From contig DASC01000078.1 in assembly GCA_002503595.1 (NCBI GenBank), positions 1 to 5,500 of the forward strand: a DNA stretch of 5,500 bases. Reading direction: 5' to 3'. A program made the translations under genes and the position numbers. This DNA is from Candidatus Methanogaster sp. UBA203. GTDB taxonomy: Archaea > Halobacteriota > Methanosarcinia > Methanosarcinales > Methanogasteraceae. Within the stretch, counting starts at the first letter, position 1; each line of letters begins with the position of its first letter. Below, in pieces: positions 1-4,842 of the stretch. The notes beneath the pieces are model-generated. The model was not told the DNA's origin, did no database searches, and saw only the letters and a program-made list of their open reading frames with translations.

Positions 1-7
1 TGATTCC

Positions 8-967
8 TCACCCCACAGAACCCTCTTTCCGCCCGAGATACACCCACTGATCATACACCCCTGCATCGTCCCGGTTGTCGATAATCTCTCCGCTCATCCC
101 GATCTCGTCCATAACCTCCTTTAAGATTACGATCTCCTCCTCCTTGTGGACTGTAAATACAAAAAGTCCATTTTCACGCAGCAAAACAGCAGATTCTGAC
201 ATGATGCGTGCCCAGAGATCCTTGTTGAACGGATAGATCGCACCGAGCATGAATCCGATGACACAGTCGAATGATTCCGCATCAAAGAAAGCCGAGAGTT
301 CTATAGCGTCCAGAACCGCTGACCTGTGTGGGGCAAGCACGCCGTGTTCGAGCCCTTCGCAGATCGCGCACTGGTCAGAATCCAGGCAGAACGGATCGCA
401 GCCCAGTTCAGAGAGCGCAATCGTCGCCATCCCGTTGCCGCAGCAGATCTCAAGCATATCCATCCCTGCGAAATCGGTGTTGCCGGACTGTTCGATCGTC
501 TTCAAGAGTGTCGTGAGCCTATCCACACGCGATTCTGAAAATATCTCTGAAAACGGTTTTTTTGCAGATATGCACTGGTCGCATAGCATCCGGTTCACGA
601 GCATAATCGAATAATACTCGATGATCGCGTCCATGAACTGCGAATCTGTCGTCTCCACGGTGCGGACGTTTCCGGCGTGTTCGCACAACCCGGCGCCCAG
701 ATCCGTGAAACCGGGATCTTTGCATACCGTGTTGGCAAATATCATCCGGAAGTCCTGACCCTCCGAATTTTCCAGAACCGCGATTCCGATCAGTTCACCC
801 GGTCCGCCCGGCCCTGTTATCCGGATCACTTCACCAAACGGTATCCCTGACCGGACGATCTCTGCGAGACAATGTCTGGTCAGTTTGCAGGTCTTCTGGT
901 CGCTGAAACTCCTCTCTATGAGCTGCACGGGCTCATCAGCGATGCCCAGTAGATCATTAAAAAGCAT
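8..967 (-). CDS. Class I SAM-dependent methyltransferase with Cys-containing N-terminal domain
   Basis: This 319-aa protein should transfer a methyl group from S-adenosylmethionine; the acceptor is unknown. The C-terminal half (about residues 165-319) is a Rossmann methyltransferase. Motif I is LEICCGNGM (172-180), the acidic residue ending strand 2 is in CLDSD (194-198), VLDAIEL (218-224) carries the next acidic position, motif IV is FDCVIG (233-238), and LRENGLFVFTVH (263-274) is the usual strand-5 region. Residues 1-160 match no domain I recognise and make this longer than a minimal methyltransferase. They hold a Gly-Pro-rich turn (TGPGGPGELIG, 51-61) and Cys 27, 33, 82, 95, 129 and 132, the last two as CDQC. 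The whole protein has 13 Cys. The ATG has no Shine-Dalgarno, but a TATA box about 25 bp upstream supports a leaderless start there. It is divergent from the aspartate kinase gene and not evidently linked to it. The methyltransferase fold is confident; small-molecule, protein or cofactor substrates all remain possible. Confidence 0.88.
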   Translation of the reverse strand: MLFNDLLGIADEPVQLIERSFSDQKTCKLTRHCLAEIVRSGIPFGEVIRITGPGGPGELIGIAVLENSEGQDFRMIFANTVCKDPGFTDLGAGLCEHAGNVRTVETTDSQFMDAIIEYYSIMLVNRMLCDQCISAKKPFSEIFSESRVDRLTTLLKTIEQSGNTDFAGMDMLEICCGNGMATIALSELGCDPFCLDSDQCAICEGLEHGVLAPHRSAVLDAIELSAFFDAESFDCVIGFMLGAIYPFNKDLWARIMSESAVLLRENGLFVFTVHKEEEIVILKEVMDEIGMSGEIIDNRDDAGVYDQWVYLGRKEGSVG

Positions 968-985
968 GGTGAATGGAATATCCCC

Positions 986-997
986 AATGATATAAAA
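986..997 (-). promoter_or_regulatory. Archaeal TATA box for the methyltransferase gene
   Basis: On the minus strand the sequence reads TTTTATATCATT, a close match to the methanogen box A consensus TTTATATA. Its centre is about 25 bp from the methyltransferase ATG (967), so transcription would begin at or within a base or two of the A of the start codon. This fits the absence of a ribosome binding site. The site overlaps the candidate TATA box of the divergent aspartate kinase gene. Confidence 0.6.
988..997 (+). promoter_or_regulatory. Candidate TATA box for the aspartate kinase gene
   Basis: The plus strand reads GATATAAAA here, centred about 46 bp before the ATG at 1039. A start 25 bp downstream would fall near 1018-1020 and give a leader of about 20 nt with no Shine-Dalgarno. 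A second, weaker AT-rich stretch at 1001-1012 could give a nearly leaderless transcript instead. The box is the same DNA as the minus-strand TATA box, so the two genes may compete for TBP. Confidence 0.45.
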
Positions 998-1038
998 CCA
1001 CTATCTTTTTCAAGTGAGCGCGCCCATCATAACAAACT

Positions 1039-2436
1039 ATGCGGCTGGTCATGAAATTCGGAGGCGCTTCGATCGCAGATGGCGAGAAGATAAAGTGGGT
1101 TGCTGAGTTGATAAACCGATATCGAGACCATGAACTGGTCGTTGTGACCTCTGCGCTTAAGAATGTTACGGATCATCTGCTGGAACAGGCAGATATGGTA
1201 ACGGACGCTGGAAACATCGAGTCGGTTCGTGAACTGGTTGGGCATCTGCGAGACATCCATTACAGGGCAGCAAATATTGCAATCGACGACGAGATCGCTC
1301 TCAATCAGGTACTGGTCGAACTGGACAGCAGGATATGCAAACTGGAGCAGGCTTTGACCGGGATCTGCTATCTCGGGGAGTTGACCCCCCGTTCCAGCGA
1401 TTACATATCTTCTTACGGGGAATTACTCTCAGCACCGATCCTATCAGGAGCGATCCGCTCGATCGGCATCTCTTCAACGCATCTTACAGGCAGAGAGGCC
1501 GGGATCATAACCAACAGTGAATACGGGGCAGCAAAACCGCTTGAAGGCACCAATGAGCGGATACGTGAGAGCTTGCTCCCGCTGATCCGCGAGTGCGTGC
1601 CGGTTGTCACCGGTTTCATCGCAGAAGACGCATCCGGTATCCCGACAACGCTCGGGCGCGGCGGATCCGATTTCTCGGCATCGCTGATAGGTGATGCGAT
1701 CGATGCAGATGAGATCTGGTTCTGGAAGGAGGTGTCAGGGATCATGACAGCAGACCCGGAGATCGTGCCGGATGCGCGCAACATCCCGCTGATCTCGTAC
1801 ATCGAGGTGATGGAACTCTCGTACTTTGGCGCGAAGGTGCTTCATCCGCGTGCGATCGAACCCGCGATCAGACACGATCTCCCTGTGCGGGTACTAAACA
1901 CATTCGATCCGGATTTTACAGGCACGCTTGTGGTGAAGGACCAGGAGCAGGGCAAAGAGGTCGTGAAAGCAGTCACCGTCATCGAAAACATCGCGCTGAT
2001 AAACATCTCAGGAGCCGGCATGGTCGGCACCATCGGGGTTGCAGCACGCGTATTTGGCGCGCTTGCAGATGCGGGCGTGAATATCATCATGATCAGTCAG
2101 GGGTCGTCCGAGGCGAACATCTCGATCGTTGTCGAGGAGTCGCATCTGGATCGCGCTGTGGATGCCATCATGTCAGAGTTCAGAAACGGGGTGATACGCG
2201 AGTTGACAAGGAACCCGGATGTCAGCGCAATTGCGGTGGTCGGGGCAGGCATGGTCGGCATCCCTGGTATTGCAGCACGCGTCTTCACAGCGATGGGGAG
2301 CGCGGGCATCAATGTGATCATGATCAGCCAGGGCTCTTCAGAGCACAACATCTCGTTTGTGGTGCAAAGCGATGATGCGGGGAGGGCTGTGCGTGCGCTA
2401 CACAATGAGTTTGGGCTTGGGCTGCCGAGATCGTGA
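1039..2436 (+). CDS. Aspartate kinase (EC 2.7.2.4) with tandem ACT domains
   Basis: It phosphorylates L-aspartate to 4-phospho-L-aspartate with ATP, the first step toward lysine, threonine, methionine and isoleucine, in the cytosol. At 465 aa it has the usual size for a monofunctional archaeal enzyme. The amino-acid kinase domain spans about 1-300: MKFGGAS (5-11, Ala where Thr is usual), SSYGELLSA (124-132), TTLGRGGSDFSAS (203-215), WKEVSGIMTADP (229-240) and GAKVLHPRAIEPA (264-276). Two ACT regulatory domains follow (about 314-386 and 393-465). They share GAGMVG (325-330; 402-407), a following AARVF, and MISQGSSE (351-358; 428-435), at a 77-residue offset. The ACT pair implies feedback inhibition by an amino-acid end product. 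Threonine is my guess from characterised archaeal relatives; the effector cannot be read from sequence. No asd, hom or dap gene is adjacent, so it stands alone. The ATG at 1051 (Met5) is a possible alternative start, but 1039 keeps the usual short lead-in before KFGG. Confidence 0.95.
   Translation: MRLVMKFGGASIADGEKIKWVAELINRYRDHELVVVTSALKNVTDHLLEQADMVTDAGNIESVRELVGHLRDIHYRAANIAIDDEIALNQVLVELDSRICKLEQALTGICYLGELTPRSSDYISSYGELLSAPILSGAIRSIGISSTHLTGREAGIITNSEYGAAKPLEGTNERIRESLLPLIRECVPVVTGFIAEDASGIPTTLGRGGSDFSASLIGDAIDADEIWFWKEVSGIMTADPEIVPDARNIPLISYIEVMELSYFGAKVLHPRAIEPAIRHDLPVRVLNTFDPDFTGTLVVKDQEQGKEVVKAVTVIENIALINISGAGMVGTIGVAARVFGALADAGVNIIMISQGSSEANISIVVEESHLDRAVDAIMSEFRNGVIRELTRNPDVSAIAVVGAGMVGIPGIAARVFTAMGSAGINVIMISQGSSEHNISFVVQSDDAGRAVRALHNEFGLGLPRS
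2302..2318 (+). repeat. 17-bp direct repeat, copy inside the aspartate kinase gene
   Basis: GCGGGCATCAATGTGAT occurs here, encoding AGINVI of the second ACT domain. It occurs again, perfectly, at 2475-2491 in the gap downstream. The first ACT domain has a diverged version of the same segment near 2071 (GCGGGCGTGAATATCAT). Confidence 0.7.
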
Positions 2437-2464
2437 GGGACTGAGCCTGAGATGTGAACCGAAC

Positions 2465-2470
2465 TTTTTT
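2465..2470 (+). terminator. Oligo-T tract after the aspartate kinase gene
   Basis: Six consecutive T residues lie 28 bp after the aspartate kinase stop codon. Archaeal RNA polymerase commonly terminates on plain oligo-T in the non-template strand. No strong stem precedes it. The position in a convergent gap, before the opposing gene, fits a terminator. Confidence 0.45.
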
Positions 2471-2474
2471 ATTG

Positions 2475-2491
2475 GCGGGCATCAATGTGAT
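2475..2491 (+). repeat. 17-bp direct repeat, intergenic copy
   Basis: This is the exact second copy of the 17-mer found at 2302-2318, 173 bp downstream. Similarity continues weakly at protein level beyond the repeat (Ser-Gly-Ser and Ser-Glu, then Asn), which is why it is read as an ACT-domain relic. Confidence 0.7.
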
Positions 2492-2510
2492 TTCCGGAAG
2501 TGCTTCGGAA
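2492..2510. other. Small imperfect hairpin in the convergent gap
   Basis: TTCCGGAAGTGCTTCGGAA can fold with TTCC pairing GGAA and GAAG pairing CTTC around a bulged G and a very small loop. It sits between the two T tracts of the convergent genes, so it could help 3'-end formation on either strand. The short loop makes this weak. Confidence 0.3.
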
Positions 2511-2513
2511 TAT

Positions 2514-2533
2514 AAAAATTGAAAACTAAAAAA
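2514..2533 (-). terminator. T-rich tract after the YchF-type GTPase gene
   Basis: On the minus strand this stretch reads as TTTTTTAG, then TTTTC, then AATTTTT, beginning about 35 nt after the GTPase stop codon. It is a typical archaeal oligo-T terminator and lies in the gap before the convergent aspartate kinase gene. Confidence 0.5.
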
Positions 2534-2567
2534 CACTATCGTCCGGTTACTCTTCCAGAAATTTCCA

Positions 2568-2586
2568 ATCATCTCGTCGAGATGAT
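2568..2586. repeat. 19-bp palindrome spanning the GTPase stop codon
   Basis: ATCATCTCG and its exact reverse complement CGAGATGAT flank a single central T. The palindrome covers the last five codons and the stop codon (2569-2571) of the GTPase gene. In mRNA it could form a 7-8 bp stem with a loop of 3-5 nt right at the end of the coding region. The T-rich tract follows about 35 nt later in the direction of transcription. Confidence 0.65.
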
Positions 2587-3747
2587 CTTGACCACATCCC
2601 CGTCCTCCAGTTCCCGTCCCATCCGCATCCTCTGCCGCGCGTCGACCGCATGTAAGAAACCTTCTCCGATATCGGTGTGAATCTGGTACGCAAGATCGTG
2701 TGCAGTGCTGCCCCTTCGCATCAGGAACGCATCCGGAAGGACGTTTCCTTTCTTGTCTGTGAACCGTGCCTCATCCTCGACAGGATACACCACGATCTGA
2801 TCGAGGAGATCGAAGACTGCCGCATTGATACACTGCTGGATGCCTGTACCGCCCAGACTCGTAACCATAGCCCGAATCTTATCGAGAGCCCGGATCTGTG
2901 CATCTGATAGATCGTTTGAGATGATCTCGAAGTCCGAATCTCCAGGAACGTACGAGATTGCGCCGCTCTTGTCAGCCATACGGAGCGCAAGTTCTGCTTC
3001 GGCAGATGTCGGGATCACGGTGTAATCGAGATCGCAGAGTCTCTTGATGTTCTCTTCCGGTGCGATATCTGCTTTGTTCGCTGCGATGATCATCGGCTTG
3101 CTCTCTATCCGGAGCAGGTCTGCAAAATTCTGCAGGTCCGAATTGTCCCAGAGATGCGGAGGTCTTGCGCATATCTCGCCAAAACGGGAAAGCGCGGCTT
3201 TTGCCTGATAGATGGAGACGCCCGCGCCTGCGAGTTGGTCTGCGACCACGACTGCCGGCTTTAAGTTCTCTGCCTGTATCCTCTTTGAAAGGCGGCTCCA
3301 GTTCCGCTTCAGTATCGAGTAGATCCACATAGTCAGTTCGTACTCAAGAAACCCGATATCGTCAAGTGGATCGTGCTCACCGATATCCACCGGGTTGCCC
3401 TCGATATCGGTTCCGCCTGATGCATCAACGACATGGATGATCGCCTGCGCCTGGCGCAAGTTATCAAGAAACGCATTGCCAAGCCCCCTTCCTTTGTGCG
3501 CATCAGGCACGAGACCTGCGACATCGATCGCCTCGATCGGCACGAAACGGACGCCATTCTCACAGTTTGTGCAGACAACATCGAGGTCGGTGCAAGGGCA
3601 TCTCGTACGCACATAAGCGATGCCGTGGTTGGCATCGATCGTTGTGAACGGATAATTTGCAATCTCGATATCCGCAAGTGTCGCAGATTTGAAGAAGGTC
3701 GACTTTCCGGAGTTTGGTTTTCCAGCGAGACCGATCGACATTGACAT
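2569..3747 (-). CDS. ychF: YchF/Obg-family translation-associated GTPase with TGS domain
   Basis: A P-loop NTPase of the Obg/YchF group, expected to bind ribosomes or translation factors in the cytosol; its exact task in archaea is not settled. Its 392 aa match archaeal YchF-like proteins. G1 is GKPNSGKST (9-17), G2 PFTTIDAN (33-40), G3 DVAGLV (75-80) with HKGRGLG just after, G4 NKAD (224-227) and G5 TSAEAE (247-252). Bacterial YchF and its eukaryotic counterpart OLA1 carry a changed G4 and prefer ATP; the intact NKxD here predicts GTP. A Cys cluster CPC-x6-CTNC (50-62) after G2 could bind zinc. The C-terminal TGS domain is about 320-392, ending GRELEDGDVVKII. Start ATG is at 3747; Met3 (3741) is the alternative. 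There is no Shine-Dalgarno, but a TATA box lies about 30 bp upstream. It is a single-gene unit, convergent with aspartate kinase and divergent from the small protein gene. Confidence 0.93.
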   Translation of the reverse strand: MSMSIGLAGKPNSGKSTFFKSATLADIEIANYPFTTIDANHGIAYVRTRCPCTDLDVVCTNCENGVRFVPIEAIDVAGLVPDAHKGRGLGNAFLDNLRQAQAIIHVVDASGGTDIEGNPVDIGEHDPLDDIGFLEYELTMWIYSILKRNWSRLSKRIQAENLKPAVVVADQLAGAGVSIYQAKAALSRFGEICARPPHLWDNSDLQNFADLLRIESKPMIIAANKADIAPEENIKRLCDLDYTVIPTSAEAELALRMADKSGAISYVPGDSDFEIISNDLSDAQIRALDKIRAMVTSLGGTGIQQCINAAVFDLLDQIVVYPVEDEARFTDKKGNVLPDAFLMRRGSTAHDLAYQIHTDIGEGFLHAVDARQRMRMGRELEDGDVVKIISTR

Positions 3748-3773
3748 GATGGTATCTGTTATTCAGGTGCCCG

Positions 3774-3783
3774 ATATATAACT
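3774..3783 (-). promoter_or_regulatory. TATA box of the GTPase gene
   Basis: The minus strand reads AGTTATATAT, an excellent archaeal box A, centred about 30 bp before the ATG at 3747. Predicted transcription start is near 3752, giving a leader of only about 5 nt, in line with the lack of a ribosome binding site. Confidence 0.65.
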
Positions 3784-3856
3784 TGCGGCGTGGTTGGATG
3801 AGGGGTTGTTCCAGGCTGGTTTGGAGTGCACGGTAGAATATGCTCGATGACCAGTC

Positions 3857-3873
3857 AAAACGTTAAAATAATT
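3857..3873 (+). promoter_or_regulatory. Candidate BRE/TATA element for the 94-aa protein gene
   Basis: CAAAACGTTAAAATAAT is an AT-rich box with a purine-rich lead like a BRE, centred about 33 bp before the ATG at 3901. The expected transcription start is around 3892. This argues that the longer in-frame starts at 3826 (GTG) and 3847 (ATG) are not used. Confidence 0.4.
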
Positions 3874-3884
3874 TGGCGTGAATC

Positions 3885-3890
3885 GGAGGA
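3885..3890 (+). promoter_or_regulatory. Possible Shine-Dalgarno for the 94-aa protein
   Basis: GGAGGA lies 10 nt before the ATG at 3901, slightly far but acceptable, and is the clearest Shine-Dalgarno-like sequence at any start in the window. It helps choose 3901 over the upstream in-frame starts. If transcription starts near 3892, as the TATA-like box implies, this site would be outside the mRNA; the two pieces of evidence agree on the start codon but not on the mechanism. Confidence 0.4.
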
Positions 3891-3900
3891 TGTGACTCCC

Positions 3901-4185
3901 ATGAATCAGCCAGATAAAAAAATCCCCTGCGAGATCCTATCGATCGCGGAAGGTAAGACCTGGAACAACATAGTTGTACAGCGGAAGGTGTCAAAGAAGC
4001 GGCTCTTCTTTGGCAAGGCGAAAAAGGATTTGGACATCAATGTCGGAGACGAAGCGTACCTCGAGGTCGAGATGATGCCGTCCGAACTTCCTGAAACTCC
4101 GCTGCGTGTGACGCTGTATGATATGAACGGCGTGAAGATCGACTGGACGATCATACAACCGAGCCAGATCGATACTATCAGGTAA
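3901..4185 (+). CDS. Small hypothetical protein, 94 aa, basic central region
   Basis: I do not recognise this protein. It has no signal peptide, no membrane segment and a single Cys (10). A strongly basic stretch lies at 28-42 (RKVSKKRLFFGKAKK). A beta-rich second half follows, with INVGDEAYLEVEMM (46-59) and LRVTLYDMNGVKIDW (68-82), which suggests a small beta-barrel or sandwich in the cytosol. The basic patch could contact nucleic acid or an acidic partner; that is inference only. The frame stays open upstream to a GTG at 3826 and an ATG at 3847, but the promoter-like box and GGAGGA favour the ATG at 3901. Its last 8 bp overlap the end of the convergent CBS-protein gene. The sustained frame and codon use like its neighbours support a real gene. 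Confidence 0.7.
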   Translation: MNQPDKKIPCEILSIAEGKTWNNIVVQRKVSKKRLFFGKAKKDLDINVGDEAYLEVEMMPSELPETPLRVTLYDMNGVKIDWTIIQPSQIDTIR

Positions 4186-4645
4186 CCGCCAGTCCGCGGA
4201 TGATATCGCCCCTCGTCACGATGCCGATCAGCTTGTCATTCTCGATTACAGGCAGCCGGTTGATCCGGTGACTCGTGATCAGCGTGCTGGCAGCCTCAAT
4301 CGAGTCGTCTGGCGAGATCGTATGCACATGCTTTGTCATGATCGTATGCACCGGTTTATCGCCCACGTCTGTAAGTGCCTTCTTCGCCTCCTCCCATCCG
4401 ATCAGTTCGCGCAGTGGGATCTCGATGATCTCGAGCGGGCTTGGTAGCCACAGACCCTGACGGTGCTCTGGCAGATCGAGCAACTTCAGCAGATCCGACT
4501 CGGTAACGATGCCAGCCAGTCTGTCGCCATCCATGATCGGCATGCCGCTTATGTTATGCTCTTTTAGCAAGGATGAAGCCGTTCTGATGGTGTCATCGAT
4601 CTGGCAGGTGATGACATCTTTGCGCATGACCTCTCTAACATTCAT
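4178..4645 (-). CDS. Stand-alone CBS-domain pair protein
   Basis: A 155-aa protein made almost entirely of one Bateman module, two CBS domains that fold together and usually bind adenine nucleotides (AMP, ATP, SAM or similar) as an energy or metabolite sensor. CBS1 is about 1-58, opening with VREVMRKDVITC and ending GIVTESDLLKLL (45-56). CBS2 is about 98-155, with VHTIMTKHVHTI (99-110) and GIVTRGDIIRGL (141-152). Asp51 and Asp147 sit where the ribose-binding Asp of CBS domains is expected. A linker at 59-97 (LWLPSPLEIIEIPLRELIGW at 65-84) separates the halves; the intervening segment is longer than in minimal CBS pairs. There is no catalytic domain, so it presumably regulates a partner, which the neighbourhood does not identify. 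Start ATG 4645 lacks a Shine-Dalgarno. The 3' end overlaps the small protein gene on the other strand by 8 bp. Confidence 0.92.
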   Translation of the reverse strand: MNVREVMRKDVITCQIDDTIRTASSLLKEHNISGMPIMDGDRLAGIVTESDLLKLLDLPEHRQGLWLPSPLEIIEIPLRELIGWEEAKKALTDVGDKPVHTIMTKHVHTISPDDSIEAASTLITSHRINRLPVIENDKLIGIVTRGDIIRGLAVT

Positions 4646-4667
4646 GGTGATCCAGTCGGATTCATCT

Positions 4668-4677
4668 GATGTATTCC
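4668..4677 (-). promoter_or_regulatory. Weak TATA-like element for the CBS-protein gene
   Basis: The minus strand reads GGAATACATC, centred about 28 bp before the ATG at 4645. It is a poor match to box A but is at the correct distance for a leaderless transcript, and no better candidate is visible nearby. Confidence 0.25.
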
Positions 4678-4730
4678 TTTCGGTTCACGCGGGCTTCGGG
4701 ACAGCATTCACAGAGGGGAAATCCGAATTA

Positions 4731-4747
4731 CACGAAAGTACTTCGTG
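4731..4747. promoter_or_regulatory. Operator-like inverted repeat in the divergent gap
   Basis: CACGAA and TTCGTG form a perfect 6-bp inverted repeat around the 5-bp spacer AGTAC. It lies 86 bp upstream of the CBS-protein start and 96 bp upstream of the lipoprotein start. The symmetry fits a dimeric regulator site, but no regulator gene is near and the position is far from both TATA candidates. Confidence 0.3.
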
Positions 4748-4803
4748 CGATTCGCCCAAACGTGTTCGGTACACACCAGAGCCGGGTTGACCGCCCCTAT
4801 AAT

Positions 4804-4820
4804 CGAAAGGTTGTTATTAG
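4804..4820 (+). promoter_or_regulatory. Candidate BRE/TATA element for the lipoprotein gene
   Basis: CGAAAGGTTGTTATTAG has a purine-rich BRE-like lead and an AT-rich core centred about 28 bp before the ATG at 4843. A leaderless or nearly leaderless transcript would result. It supports the start at 4843 rather than the upstream in-frame ATG at 4669. A second possible core, CTATAATC (4798-4805), would give a leader of about 17 nt. Confidence 0.4.
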
Positions 4821-4842
4821 TCGGCATGTAAAACCAGAAGCC

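Larger units (their letters stand above)
2466..2519 (+). pseudogene. Short ACT-domain-like coding relic downstream of aspartate kinase
   Basis: Translated in the frame starting at 2466, this reads FLLAGINVISGSASEYKN and then stops (TGA 2520-2522). It resembles residues 422-437 of the second ACT domain just upstream, AGINVIMISQGSSEHN. The first 17 bases of the shared part (2475-2491) are identical to 2302-2318 inside the kinase gene. The relic is in a different frame from the kinase, has no start codon of its own, and stops (TGA 2448-2450) a few codons upstream. It looks like a leftover of a duplication or slippage in the ACT-encoding region rather than a working gene. A coincidental 17-base match is unlikely but not excluded. 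Confidence 0.4.

Noticed and set aside
249..614. 121-codon open frame on the plus strand inside the methyltransferase gene
   Set aside because: It is antisense to a well-supported gene, its translation is low-complexity Ser/Ala/Ile-rich with no motif, and it has no promoter or ribosome binding site.
1413..1802. 129-codon open frame on the minus strand inside the aspartate kinase gene
   Set aside because: It mirrors conserved kinase motifs on the other strand and has no recognisable domain; it is a by-product of codon use.
2324..2572. 82-codon open frame on the minus strand across the aspartate kinase end and the convergent gap
   Set aside because: It lies antisense to the kinase 3' end and the ACT relic and its translation shows no domain. 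Its only interest is the sense-strand similarity reported separately.
2972..3328. 118-codon open frame on the minus strand inside the GTPase gene, in another frame
   Set aside because: It overlaps the GTPase between conserved G4/G5 motifs in a shifted frame and its Arg-rich translation is typical of a shadow frame.
3826..3900. Longer N-terminus for the 94-aa protein, starting at GTG 3826 or ATG 3847
   Set aside because: A TATA-like box lies inside this stretch at 3862-3873 and GGAGGA lies just before the ATG at 3901, so the extra 25 codons look like upstream DNA.
4669..4842. 58-codon upstream extension of the lipoprotein
   Set aside because: It would place the signal peptide internally, and it overlaps the candidate promoter. 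The ATG at 4843 gives a standard charged-hydrophobic-lipobox signal peptide.
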